Of a DNA stretch of 64,000 bases, positions 33,339-41,805 are shown piece after piece. This DNA is from Runella defluvii. Its GTDB lineage: Bacteria > Bacteroidota > Bacteroidia > Cytophagales > Spirosomataceae. The notes under the pieces were generated by a model that searched no databases, had not been told where the DNA came from, and saw nothing but the letters and a program-made list of their open reading frames with translations. Both the position numbers and the translations under genes were made by a program. Numbering within the stretch: position 1 is the stretch's first letter; every line of letters begins with the position of its first letter. Location: assembly GCF_014195535.1 (NCBI RefSeq), contig NZ_JACIBY010000003.1, positions 594,347-658,346 of the forward strand. The letters are read 5' to 3'.

Positions 33339-35614
33339 TGAGCTCCATGAAATACCTATTGGTTGGACTTTTTTGGTGGGTCAATGCGTCAGCATTTTGT
33401 CAAACACCCCAAGGAAAAGTGTTTGGTACGGTCAAAGATGCCTCTGGGCCTATCGCTGGTGCTACCGTTGCTGTACCTTCTACTTTTTGGGGAACGGTGA
33501 CGGATGCCAAAGGCCAATTTGAACTTGCGCTCCCCCAAGGAAAACATACGATTAGTATTCGCTTTGTGGGTTTGGCCACGGTTCAAAAAGAAGTAAACGT
33601 AGAAAACGTTTCAATCGCTTTGGGGGAAATTTTGCTAACTCCTTCGACCAATCAACTGGATGCGGTGGTTGTGACAGGGCAATTTGGCCCACAGTCGGTA
33701 CGCAATTCAGTGTATCAAATCCGTACTATTTCTAACGAACAAATTCGCCTACGTGGAGCAACCAACATCCAAAGCGTCCTGAATACCGAACTCGGAATGC
33801 GTTTTTCTAACGACCTGACTTTAGGAACGACCGATGTTCAGCTGATGGGAATGTCGGGGCAAAATGTCAAAATTTTATTAGACGGTGTACCGATGATTGA
33901 CCGTGGTTCTACCCGTGAGAGTTTGGGGCAAATCGACATCAACATCATCGACCGAATTGAGATTGTCGAAGGTCCCATGTCTGTTTCGTATGGCTCAGAT
34001 GCGCTGGCGGGCGTCATCAATATCATTACCAAAAAAGGAGATGAAAAAGCCAACCTGACCCTAACCACTCGTGTGCAAGAAGAAACGACGGGGCGCGATT
34101 ACCAACCCTTTGCGGGCGAGGGTACGCACAATGAATTTCTGGGCGTGGCTTGGCAAAAAAAAAGCTGGCAGGTATCAGGCAATTTTTCACGCAACTTCTT
34201 CGGCGGATGGCAAGGAGCCAACACAGGCCGTAAAAAAGAATGGTTACCCAAAGAGCAGTACCTTTCAACGGCGGGAATCGCCTACCGAACTCAAAAAGTA
34301 AACGTTTGGTATCGTTTCAATGGTACGTCCGAAACCCTCAAAAGCCTGGGTGATACTTACATCAATACCCAAACCAAAAACCTATCGGCTACTGACCAGT
34401 TTTATGTCACCTACCGTTGGTTTCATCAGGCGCAAGGTGAGTACCAAGTCAATGACAAAACAGGCCTTACTGCTGCTGTATCGTTTACGGATTACAGCCG
34501 CCAAACCGAAACCACGGACTATGACCTTGTTCGCGAGCGACGCACCCTCAACCTGAGTGGGTCACAGGATAAGTCAACGTTCAAAACTACCTTTGCCCGA
34601 CTGACGGCACAGCATCGGTTTTCGAGCCACATTTCGCTCCAGCATGGGTTTGAAATGAACCTCAATTCCAGCGCAGGGGAGCGTATCCAAGGCACGCCAC
34701 ACATCAACGAGTTTGCTTATTTTGTTTCGTCTGAGTTTAAAATTGGCAAAAAAATCAACGTTCGTCCAGGGCTTCGGTTTCTCAAAAACTCCGTGTACGA
34801 TGCCCCGCCCGTCATTCCGTCCATCAATACCAAGTTTATTTTAACCGATGGTCTTGACCTGCGGTTGGCCTACGCCCGAGGGTTTCGTTCGCCTGCCTTG
34901 CGCGAATTGTACTTTACTTTTTTTGACGCAAGTCATTCCATTAGAGGCAATACCAATTTAAAAGCGGAAGACTCTGATAGTTTCAATGCCTTCTTGTCTT
35001 ACCAAGTGATTGAGAAACCTGCCTTGCGGCTCAACAGCACGTTGGGTGGTTTTTACAATCACTTCAACAACCTCATTTCGATTGGCACTGACCCAACCAA
35101 CCCAGCGATTTCGACTTACCTGAACATTGATACCTTCAAAACCACAGGATTCACGTTCAACAACACGCTTTTCTGGAAAAACTTGCAAGGTAGTCTTGGC
35201 TTCTCACACATTGGCCGTTACAACAGCGTTTCAGAATCGGTTTCATCTCCAGCTTTTGTTTGGTCCAACGAGGTCAATACCAACCTCCGCTATACGATTC
35301 CCCAAATAGCAACCAGCCTAAGTTTTTATTACAAATACACGGGAAAACTACCCACCTATCAGGCAGTCAGTACCGAGAATGGCACCATCGCCAGCCTTGC
35401 CGAAACGGCCGCTTTTCACATGGCCGATGTTACGTTAAACAAAGTCTTTTTCAAAAACTATACGCTTGTGGGAGGGGTAAAAAACCTCTTCAACGTCACT
35501 CGCTTGGCCAATTCTGCCGTCAATACAGGCGCAGGGCATAGTTCAGGGGTCTCAGTTCCCATGGCGTATGGCAGGTCATTTTTTGTGGGACTGACCGCCC
35601 AATTGTCTAAATGA
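33335..35614 (+). CDS. TonB-dependent heme receptor-like protein (HmuR type)
   Basis: Outer-membrane receptor of 759 residues from the ATG at 33335, which overlaps the previous stop by four bases; the ATG at 33347 (MKYLLVGLFWW) is an alternative. After the signal peptide come a carboxypeptidase-like domain (VFGTVKDASGPIAGATVAVP), a plug (LLDGVPMIDRG, IDRIEIVEGPMSVSYGSDALAGVINIITKK in part), and the barrel. Barrel motifs FRSP at about residue 517 and NTNL at 539-542 correspond to the FRAP and NPDL motifs of heme receptors. Gene order with HmuY, Fur and chelatase-like protein supports heme or porphyrin uptake. Confidence 0.85.
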   Translation: MMSSMKYLLVGLFWWVNASAFCQTPQGKVFGTVKDASGPIAGATVAVPSTFWGTVTDAKGQFELALPQGKHTISIRFVGLATVQKEVNVENVSIALGEILLTPSTNQLDAVVVTGQFGPQSVRNSVYQIRTISNEQIRLRGATNIQSVLNTELGMRFSNDLTLGTTDVQLMGMSGQNVKILLDGVPMIDRGSTRESLGQIDINIIDRIEIVEGPMSVSYGSDALAGVINIITKKGDEKANLTLTTRVQEETTGRDYQPFAGEGTHNEFLGVAWQKKSWQVSGNFSRNFFGGWQGANTGRKKEWLPKEQYLSTAGIAYRTQKVNVWYRFNGTSETLKSLGDTYINTQTKNLSATDQFYVTYRWFHQAQGEYQVNDKTGLTAAVSFTDYSRQTETTDYDLVRERRTLNLSGSQDKSTFKTTFARLTAQHRFSSHISLQHGFEMNLNSSAGERIQGTPHINEFAYFVSSEFKIGKKINVRPGLRFLKNSVYDAPPVIPSINTKFILTDGLDLRLAYARGFRSPALRELYFTFFDASHSIRGNTNLKAEDSDSFNAFLSYQVIEKPALRLNSTLGGFYNHFNNLISIGTDPTNPAISTYLNIDTFKTTGFTFNNTLFWKNLQGSLGFSHIGRYNSVSESVSSPAFVWSNEVNTNLRYTIPQIATSLSFYYKYTGKLPTYQAVSTENGTIASLAETAAFHMADVTLNKVFFKNYTLVGGVKNLFNVTRLANSAVNTGAGHSSGVSVPMAYGRSFFVGLTAQLSK

Positions 35615-35618
35615 GTTC

Positions 35619-35713
35619 GGGTCTGACGATACGAGTGCGGGTCAGACGATAGTCAGACCCACTTTACACTCACGCAATCGTCCACCAATCTGAAGTCTGA
35701 CTATCGTCTGACT
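35619..35713. repeat. GTCTGAC/TATC repeat cluster 1
   Basis: The gap between the receptor and HmuY genes carries GGGTCAGAC-GATA-GTCAGACCC at 35639-35660, a near-palindrome with a GATA loop, a partial copy at 35619, and the reverse form AGTCTGAC-TATC-GTCTGACT at 35694-35713. Forward and reverse copies could pair over a loop of about 35 bases. The same word recurs in two further gaps of this island. Confidence 0.8.
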
Positions 35714-35746
35714 CCAACTAAAAACAATAAATAAACTTTTATCAAA

Positions 35747-37123
35747 ATGAAAAAAATACTCTGCACCTTATTCGTTACCACCAGCATTTGGGCTTTTACT
35801 GCCTGTGAACAAAAGGTAGAATTACCCGATAACCTCGCCTCGTTTACCACCACCGCTCAAGGACTCGAAGGAGACGAAGCAAGTATTCAAATTGCGCTCA
35901 GTCGCGCTGCCGACGCGGCAGTGCCCGTAAGTATTCAGCTAACGCCCACGTTGTTGACGTACGACAAAGAATTTACGACCGAACCTGCGGCAAGTAATAA
36001 TGTCATTTCGGCCACCATCCCAGCGGGGCAGTCAGGGGTTACGATCAAAGTAAAAAAGAAAGCCAATGTGTTTTTGAATGGTGATGAAAGCTTGGCGCTC
36101 AAAATCACATCGGTAGGAACACCCCTTTTGATGGGCTTAAACACCGAACTGAAACTAAGCTTTGCCGCCATTACCTCCACGGGAAGCCAACTAACTGCCG
36201 AGGGAAAAACGGCCGAATCGAATTATGCCAACAACGTCTATATCGACCTCAGCGCCAATGCTACGACCCTTTCAGCCCGTAAAAGTTGGAATTTAGGGTT
36301 TTACCAAGGTGGACAGTTCCGTGTCATTCTCAATCACAGCTACCAAACCTCCGCTGCTGCCACGGCCAAAACGGACATTACTACCGTCACCTTGGCCGAC
36401 ACGGCTTCTGTCTTAGACTTAAACTTTGCACCTGGGGCCGAAGGTTCATTGGCGTTGTGTGACTATTGGGATGGTGATTTAACCAAAACATCCTTTGCTG
36501 AAGTATCGGCTACTGAATCCCAAAACAAAGTGTATTTGGTTAGTTTTGAAGGAAGTAAAGCCAAAAATCAGTGGTACAAAGTAAAAGTAAACCGCAACGG
36601 AGAAGGCTATAAAGTACAGTTCGCGCGCATTGGCGAAACGACGATTCAGACCATTGATATACCTAAAAACGCCGATTACAACTTCTCTTTCTTATCGCTC
36701 GAAACGGCCAAATTGGTAAGCGCCGAACCTCGAAAAGCGAGTTGGGACATTCAGTGGGGCTACAGCACCTCCAACGCAGGCACCGTTCCTGCTACGCCGT
36801 ATTGGTTCCAAGATTTCATTTCGCTCAACTACGCCGCAGGTGCCGAAGCAGCCGAAATTCTCACTTCTGCCACTACTTACGAGGCTTTTGGCGAAAGTAA
36901 TCTAACAGGTTTGATCTTCCTCAAAACCCGCGACGCCATCGGCAGCAAATGGCGCAATACCGCCCCGGGCACTACGGCGGGTATTCGCAAAGACCGTTTT
37001 TACGTCGTCAAAGACCCTGCAGGCAACTATTACAAAGTACGCTTCATTAGCATGGGCTTGGCCAGCGACGGCGGAGAACGTGGCAAACCTGTCTTTGAAT
37101 ATGCCCTTGTCAAGAAAAAATAA
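35747..37123 (+). CDS. hmuY: HmuY-family heme-binding lipoprotein
   Basis: Lipoprotein of 458 residues; lipobox Cys20 (WAFTAC). Residues about 25-150 form a Calx-beta/Ig-like N-terminal extension, and the C-terminal ~300 residues carry HmuY-like features: the ARKSWNLGFY strand, two copies of the W-D-I-x-W / FQDF pattern, SKWRNTAPG, and YVVKDPAGNYYKVRF near the end. HmuY of Porphyromonas is a surface hemophore that hands heme to HmuR. The protein is about twice the size of classical HmuY because of the extra domain. It lies 132 bases after the receptor gene, across the first repeat cluster. Ligand may be heme or another tetrapyrrole. Confidence 0.82.
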   Translation: MKKILCTLFVTTSIWAFTACEQKVELPDNLASFTTTAQGLEGDEASIQIALSRAADAAVPVSIQLTPTLLTYDKEFTTEPAASNNVISATIPAGQSGVTIKVKKKANVFLNGDESLALKITSVGTPLLMGLNTELKLSFAAITSTGSQLTAEGKTAESNYANNVYIDLSANATTLSARKSWNLGFYQGGQFRVILNHSYQTSAAATAKTDITTVTLADTASVLDLNFAPGAEGSLALCDYWDGDLTKTSFAEVSATESQNKVYLVSFEGSKAKNQWYKVKVNRNGEGYKVQFARIGETTIQTIDIPKNADYNFSFLSLETAKLVSAEPRKASWDIQWGYSTSNAGTVPATPYWFQDFISLNYAAGAEAAEILTSATTYEAFGESNLTGLIFLKTRDAIGSKWRNTAPGTTAGIRKDRFYVVKDPAGNYYKVRFISMGLASDGGERGKPVFEYALVKKK

Positions 37124-37126
37124 GCG

Positions 37127-37213
37127 TTCGGGTCAGACGATAATTAGACCCGAAATCTGGCTATCGTTTGGCTTCCGTCTGACTGTATCACAATACCTAA
37201 CTATCGTCTGACT
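37127..37213. repeat. GTCTGAC/TATC repeat cluster 2
   Basis: TTCGGGTC and GACCCGAA (37127-37134 and 37147-37154) form an 8-bp stem around an AGACGATAATTA loop, followed by degenerate CTGGCTATCGTTTGGC and by CTAACTATCGTCTGAC at about 37197-37212. Same word family as clusters at 35.6 and 40.9 kb. Confidence 0.7.
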
Positions 37214-37247
37214 TCTTTGTAGAATTTTAATTAATTAACCACATAAA

Positions 37248-39614
37248 ATGAAAATTTCTCTTCCCCACACATTACAACTCACCTCAAGATTAGTTCTTGT
37301 TTTTGTATTGATAAGTACCTTTGCTTGGTCACAAAACGCCACCCTCAAAGGCCGCGTTACTACCACCGACGGCAAGGCAGCCGAGTTTGTTAACGTCATT
37401 TTGAAAGGAACAAACAAAGGGGTAGTCGCTGATGCGGAAGGTAACTATGAGTTGACCAACATCAAACCAGGCAATTACACTTTGCAAGCAAGTTTTGTTG
37501 GTTTAACTCCCCTGTCTAAAAAAATCTCCCTTACCGCAGGACAAGTACTGGAAGAAAACGTAGAACTCGCCGCCAATAGCCAACAGCTTCAAGAAGTGCT
37601 GGTTACGGCCAATCCGAGCAAATACGTTTCTGATTATCCATCCATCTCACTGCGACTCAAAACGCCTTTGTTGGAACTTCCCCAAAATATTCAGGTGGTA
37701 ACGGCCCAAACGTTGAAAGACCAACAAATTTTTGACATGTCGGAGGGCGTAACGCGTAATGTCAGCGGAGCTGCCCGCTCTGAACACTGGGAAACGTATG
37801 CGCGTATTTCGATGCGCGGCTCACGCATTGCTGCTTTCCGAAACGGAATGAACGTCACCGAAGTTTGGGGGCCACTTACCGAAGACATGAGCATGGTAGA
37901 GCGAATCGAGATTGTCAAAGGCCCCGCAGGGTTTATGTTGGCCAGCGGCGAACCGAGCGGTTTTTACAATGTAGTTACCAAAAAGCCAACGGGTATGACC
38001 AAAGCAGAAGCTACGATGACGGTCGGAAGTTTTGGAACGTACCGTAGTTCAATGGATTTTGATGGAAAATTAAGTAAAGATGGCAAGGTTCTTTATCGTC
38101 TCAATTTGATGGGACAAATGAAAGGTACGCACCGCAATTACGAGTTCAACAACCGTGTGTCAATCGCTCCCGTCATTAAGTTTCAAATCAACCCTACCAC
38201 CTCTCTAACGGCCGAATATACCCTTCAAGGAGTCGGTATGTCTCCGATTGGTTCGGCCTACGCCTTTTCTCCTAAAGGAATTAGCGACTTGCCACACGAT
38301 TTTACGATGTTGGAACCCAACATGAGAACCACTAACATCAAAGACCAGTCGCTATTTATCACCCTTTCGCACAGCATCAATGCCAACTGGAAATTTACGG
38401 GTCAGGTAGCGTATTTACACTTCGACCAAGTAGGCGAAAGCCTCTGGGCATCAGGGTTCAGCGGCGACACGCTAAAAAGAACGTCAAGCATTTGGGATAT
38501 TTTGGGGCAAACCAAAGTAGGACAGTTTTTTGTCAACGGTGATGTACAAACGGGAGGAATCAAGCACCGCATTTTGACGGGCATCGACATGGGCAACAAG
38601 GATTTTTACCACGATTGGAGTCAAGGAGGGATTGTGGGAGACTTGAATGTCTATAAGCCTGTTTACGGACAAATTCCTGCCAAAAATTACGCCGTTTACG
38701 ACCGTAGTTTGGGTATCCGCGAGCGTGGCGTTCATTACAATAATGTTTATACCGCGCTGTACGCCCAAGATGAAATTCGTTTGGCCAACGATAAACTTCG
38801 CGTCACGTTGGCAGGCCGCTATACCTCCACCAACGACATTGACCCTTACTCTGGCACCGTAAAATCGGGCAAGTTTACGCCGCGCTTTGGCCTTAGTTAT
38901 TCCATCAACAAAAGCACAAGCGTGTATGCGGTCTATGATGAGTCGTTTATTCCGCAAGCGGGAGGTACGTTTGAAGGGAAAAAATTTGACCCTATCGTTG
39001 GCAACAACAAAGAAGTTGGAATCAAAAAAGAGTGGCTTGATGGCCGCTGGAATGCCTCAGCGAGTGTGTATCGAATCACCAAAAATAACGTTTTAACCGC
39101 AGACCCTAACCACCAGTTTTTCTCAATTCAGTTGGGACAAACCCAAACGCAGGGAATAGAACTCGACCTCCGCGGACAAATTGTATCGGGCTTAGACATT
39201 ACGATGAATTATGCCCTTACCGACGCTAAAATCACCAAAGATACCGACAACAAACAAGTCAATAAGCAAGTGCCTGGCACCGACAAGCACATTGCCAACG
39301 CTTGGCTGAGCTACCGCGTACAATCTGGGAAAGTGTCAGGATTAGGACTTTCATTAGGAGTTCAGAATACCAGCGGAAGAACCAACTGGTACGGAATTTA
39401 CAATCCTGACGTTGACCCATCTATGCCCAACTACACGCGCTTTGACGGAGCTATTTCGTACCAACTACACAAGTTTGGGATTGCCTTAAACGTAAACAAC
39501 ATTTTCAATAAGTACCTCATCACGGGAGGTGCCTATTATCCTTGGAGCTCAAGCTATTACTCACAAGTGGAAGCCCTAAGAAATGCCCGCTTGAGCATTA
39601 ACTATAAGTTTTAG
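37248..39614 (+). CDS. TonB-dependent siderophore receptor
   Basis: Outer-membrane receptor of 788 residues with signal peptide (ends near FAWSQN), a carboxypeptidase-like domain (LKGRVTTTDGKAAEFVNV), a plug with the siderophore-receptor pattern (MSMVERIEIVKGPAGFM, FYNVVTKKP) and a C-terminal barrel ending in the aromatic strand LSINYKF. The FYNVVTKKP signature is typical of FhuA/FoxA-like ferric siderophore receptors. No siderophore biosynthesis genes are nearby, so it probably imports a foreign siderophore. It is followed after 72 bases, with a hairpin, by the PepSY protein gene. Confidence 0.9.
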   Translation: MKISLPHTLQLTSRLVLVFVLISTFAWSQNATLKGRVTTTDGKAAEFVNVILKGTNKGVVADAEGNYELTNIKPGNYTLQASFVGLTPLSKKISLTAGQVLEENVELAANSQQLQEVLVTANPSKYVSDYPSISLRLKTPLLELPQNIQVVTAQTLKDQQIFDMSEGVTRNVSGAARSEHWETYARISMRGSRIAAFRNGMNVTEVWGPLTEDMSMVERIEIVKGPAGFMLASGEPSGFYNVVTKKPTGMTKAEATMTVGSFGTYRSSMDFDGKLSKDGKVLYRLNLMGQMKGTHRNYEFNNRVSIAPVIKFQINPTTSLTAEYTLQGVGMSPIGSAYAFSPKGISDLPHDFTMLEPNMRTTNIKDQSLFITLSHSINANWKFTGQVAYLHFDQVGESLWASGFSGDTLKRTSSIWDILGQTKVGQFFVNGDVQTGGIKHRILTGIDMGNKDFYHDWSQGGIVGDLNVYKPVYGQIPAKNYAVYDRSLGIRERGVHYNNVYTALYAQDEIRLANDKLRVTLAGRYTSTNDIDPYSGTVKSGKFTPRFGLSYSINKSTSVYAVYDESFIPQAGGTFEGKKFDPIVGNNKEVGIKKEWLDGRWNASASVYRITKNNVLTADPNHQFFSIQLGQTQTQGIELDLRGQIVSGLDITMNYALTDAKITKDTDNKQVNKQVPGTDKHIANAWLSYRVQSGKVSGLGLSLGVQNTSGRTNWYGIYNPDVDPSMPNYTRFDGAISYQLHKFGIALNVNNIFNKYLITGGAYYPWSSSYYSQVEALRNARLSINYKF

Positions 39615-39621
39615 TTTTTTT

Positions 39622-39660
39622 CTGTGTTCCACCTCTCCTACTCAGGGAAGTGGAACACAG
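39622..39660 (+). other. Intergenic hairpin
   Basis: Perfect 11-bp inverted repeat CTGTGTTCCAC / GTGGAACACAG with a 17-base loop between the siderophore receptor and PepSY genes. The T-run precedes rather than follows it, so it may attenuate or protect mRNA rather than terminate the plus strand. Confidence 0.6.
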
Positions 39661-39686
39661 TTAGGTATGATATAAATTATCAAAAA

Positions 39687-40841
39687 ATGAACTTCAAAAA
39701 AATCATTGGCTTCATTCACCTCTGGCTCGGGCTTTTGTCGGGGTTTGTCGTGTTTGTAGTAAGCCTTACGGGCTGCCTGTACGCCTTTCAGCAAGAAATT
39801 CAGGATGCACTCCAAGACTTTCGCTTTTCAAAAGTGGAAAACAAAGCCATACTTCCCCCCTCGGCCTTTGAGGCAGTTGCCCGTAAAACCTTACCCAAAG
39901 CCCATTTGCACGCCATCAATTACCCCGCAAAAGGGCGCAGTGTCGAAGCTATTTTTTTTGATTTTGCCCCCAACGAACACTATTACATTGTTTATCACAA
40001 CCCTTATACTGCCGAGGTGCTACACGTCCAAAACATGGAAGAGACTTTTTTCCATTGGGTATTAGATGGCCACTATTACCTGTGGCTTCCTCCCGAAATT
40101 GGACAACCCATTACCTCTTATGCTACCCTTATTTTTGTGATTTTGCTCATTACAGGTATCGTCCTTTGGTGGCCTAAAAACAAAGCAGCGGCGAAACAAC
40201 GCTTCTGGTTTCGCTGGAAGGATGCGACGCAATGGAAACGCAAAAACTATGATTTACACAACATTTTAGGGTTTTATAGCTCTGCTTTGTTACTCATTAT
40301 CGCGGTTACGGGTATATTTTTTGGTATCCAATGGTTTACTTATCTCATTTATAACGCCACGGGAGGGGAAAAAAACTTGTTGTTTACCGAACCAGTCTCA
40401 CAAAAACCCATTCAAACCAACTTTAAAAAACCCGTCACCGATTTGATTTGGGAAAAAATGAAAGCCGAACACCCTGATGCAGTTTCGCTCGAAGTTCACG
40501 CCATCGAATCTGATTCTTCCACCATTGGGGCCAACGTAAATAAAAAAGATGGGGTTTATTGGAGCATCGACTACCGTTATTTTGACCAATACACCTTAAA
40601 AGAAATCTCGGTTGATCACGTCTATGGAAGACTAAAAGACGCAAATGTTGCCGATAAATTAATCCGAATGACCTACGATATTCATACGGGGGGCATTTTA
40701 GGTTTTGCGGGAAAAGTACTGGCTTTTTTACTTTCTGTCGTAGCCACCAGTTTGCCCATTACAGGCTTTATGGTTTGGTGGGGGCGAAGAAAAAAGAAAG
40801 AAAGAACAGCTGTAAAATCGGCGAAAGTAGAAGTTATTTAA
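39687..40841 (+). CDS. PepSY-domain membrane protein, putative ferric reductase
   Basis: Protein of 384 residues from the ATG at 39687 (MNFKKIIGFIHLWLGLLSG); 21 in-frame codons upstream overlap the hairpin and look non-coding. It is a PepSY-TM family protein with about four TM helices (10-32, 145-165, 205-225, 345-370) and two periplasmic parts. Histidines such as in GFIHLWLG, FHWVLDGHYYLW and DLHNILGFY, and the terminal DIHTGGILG, resemble the heme-binding positions of FoxB/PiuB-like proteins, which help release iron from ferric siderophores in the periplasm. Linkage with the siderophore receptor fits. Confidence 0.88.
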   Translation: MNFKKIIGFIHLWLGLLSGFVVFVVSLTGCLYAFQQEIQDALQDFRFSKVENKAILPPSAFEAVARKTLPKAHLHAINYPAKGRSVEAIFFDFAPNEHYYIVYHNPYTAEVLHVQNMEETFFHWVLDGHYYLWLPPEIGQPITSYATLIFVILLITGIVLWWPKNKAAAKQRFWFRWKDATQWKRKNYDLHNILGFYSSALLLIIAVTGIFFGIQWFTYLIYNATGGEKNLLFTEPVSQKPIQTNFKKPVTDLIWEKMKAEHPDAVSLEVHAIESDSSTIGANVNKKDGVYWSIDYRYFDQYTLKEISVDHVYGRLKDANVADKLIRMTYDIHTGGILGFAGKVLAFLLSVVATSLPITGFMVWWGRRKKKERTAVKSAKVEVI

Positions 40842-40851
40842 ACAATTGTGT

Positions 40852-40873
40852 GGCTGGTTGCTCACAACCAGCC
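40852..40873. repeat. CTCA-loop hairpin
   Basis: Perfect 9-bp stem GGCTGGTTG / CAACCAGCC around a CTCA loop, ten bases after the PepSY stop. Same loop as the hairpins at 1.5 and 13.4 kb. Confidence 0.75.
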
Positions 40874-40900
40874 CATTCTCCTAAAACAACCATGAATTGT

Positions 40901-40987
40901 CGTCAGACGATTGTCAGACCACAACACACACATCAGATTTTTTACCATATTATTAGACCCATTTTTACGGTCTGACTATCGTCTGAC
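40901..40987. repeat. GTCTGAC/TATC repeat cluster 3
   Basis: CGTCAGACGATTGTCAGACC (40901-40920) and GGTCTGACTATCGTCTGAC (40969-40987) are inverted copies that could form a 19-bp stem with one mismatch around a 48-base loop. This is the third gap of the island with the same word. Confidence 0.75.
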
Positions 40988-41025
40988 CTAGTTCACACGG
41001 CAAAGAAATCATTGTTCAAACCCCC

Positions 41026-41109
41026 ATGAGCAATTTTTATAACGAAGCACTGCTTTTATCAGATGCCAACGAAATCTTAGCGCATTCGGGCTATCAGAAC
41101 AATAATTGA
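41026..41109 (+). CDS. Possible very small protein (27 aa)
   Basis: The ATG at 41026 opens a 27-codon frame (MSNFYNEALLLSDANEILAH in its first 20) with protein-like composition, ending just before the Fur-like box of the next operon. It has no obvious ribosome-binding site or family and could be a remnant of a longer gene. Stated as a possibility only. Confidence 0.25.
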   Translation: MSNFYNEALLLSDANEILAHSGYQNNN

Positions 41110-41119
41110 AGCTATTTTT

Positions 41120-41147
41120 TTTGCCTATTTATTTATAATTAGTCTAA
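41120..41147 (+). promoter_or_regulatory. Fur-like box and promoter before the CxxC/HMA-like operon
   Basis: TTATAATTAGTCTAA at 41133-41147 differs by one base from the box before the heme operon, and TTTG (41120-41123) precedes it at the same spacing. Both promoters share TTTATAATTAGTYTAAATT. Confidence 0.5.
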
Positions 41148-41178
41148 ATTTATTTTTAAAAATAACTCATTTACAGGC

Positions 41179-41514
41179 ATGTGCGAATTTAAAACCCTTC
41201 ACCTAGACGATAAACTGGGCTACGTGCTTCAGTGTATCCACTGCAAACAAATCACCATTGGATTTGGGATTTTGGTCTTCAGCCGTACTGTCACCGAATT
41301 TTATAAACTGGTACAAGATACCCACAGTTGTTATGCTCATCATTTAGCAATGGGCATTGACCCCAAATTACGTAGCATTCCTTTTCTACAATTAAGCGAA
41401 CATAGCTGCGTCACCGTCTCGCTCAATGACCTTTATTATTTAGGTGAATTATTGGACTTTGCCTGTGCCAAACTCCAACTGGAAAAAATGATTGCGTCAC
41501 TTCCCAACAACTAA
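41179..41514 (+). CDS. Small CxxC protein (DUF6686-like)
   Basis: Protein of 111 residues with no signal peptide. It has Cys2 and a CIHC pair at Cys19/Cys22, then a helical region and a further Cys/His-containing stretch (HSCYAHH, EHSC), which suggests metal or Fe-S binding. It resembles the small DUF6686-type proteins seen in Bacteroidetes near iron genes, but that match is from memory and not certain. It is the first gene behind a Fur-like box; the HMA-like gene starts 8 bases after its stop. Confidence 0.6.
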   Translation: MCEFKTLHLDDKLGYVLQCIHCKQITIGFGILVFSRTVTEFYKLVQDTHSCYAHHLAMGIDPKLRSIPFLQLSEHSCVTVSLNDLYYLGELLDFACAKLQLEKMIASLPNN

Positions 41515-41521
41515 CGCTGCT

Positions 41522-41743
41522 ATGAAAACGCTGCACTTCCGCACCAACATCGACTGTCCCTTTCGGCTCTTGAAAGCGACTTGTGGTTTGGAGTGCCTTC
41601 GGGGAAAGTATTGTCATTTTAGTGTCGATTTAGTGGAACAGAACCACATTCTTACTATTAAAACCGACGATTTACAACCCGATGAAATTATCCAAGCCTT
41701 GAAACAAGAAGGGGTCTCTTGCGAGATGCTTCTTCACAGCTGA
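41522..41743 (+). CDS. Degenerate heavy-metal-associated (HMA)-like small protein
   Basis: Protein of 73 residues from the ATG at 41522. The strand order and end match HMA ferredoxin-fold proteins (MKTLHFRTNI, then ILTIKTDDL, then IIQALKQEGVSCEML). In the metal loop, the canonical C-x-x-C is reduced to CPFR at Cys12, but further cysteines appear at about 22, 26 and 32 (TCGLECLRGKYC). It could carry iron or another metal with a different cysteine set. It shares an operon with the CxxC protein and ends at an intrinsic terminator. Confidence 0.55.
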   Translation: MKTLHFRTNIDCPFRLLKATCGLECLRGKYCHFSVDLVEQNHILTIKTDDLQPDEIIQALKQEGVSCEMLLHS

Positions 41744-41744
41744 T

Positions 41745-41777
41745 GTAAAAAGGGATTTTAGTAATCCCTTTTTTTTA
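41745..41777 (+). terminator. Intrinsic terminator after the HMA-like gene
   Basis: Stem AAAAAGGGATT (41747-41757) and AATCCCTTTTT (41763-41773) with loop TTAGT, running into TTTAC. It starts two bases after the stop codon. Confidence 0.88.
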
Positions 41778-41778
41778 C

Positions 41779-41786
41779 TACTTTTG
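41779..41786 (+). promoter_or_regulatory. -7 promoter box of the btuB riboswitch transcript
   Basis: TACTTTTG matches TAnnTTTG exactly, immediately after the terminator and before the riboswitch; transcription should begin near 41791. Confidence 0.55.
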
Positions 41787-41805
41787 CCCCCAGTTTATGG
41801 TGCTA

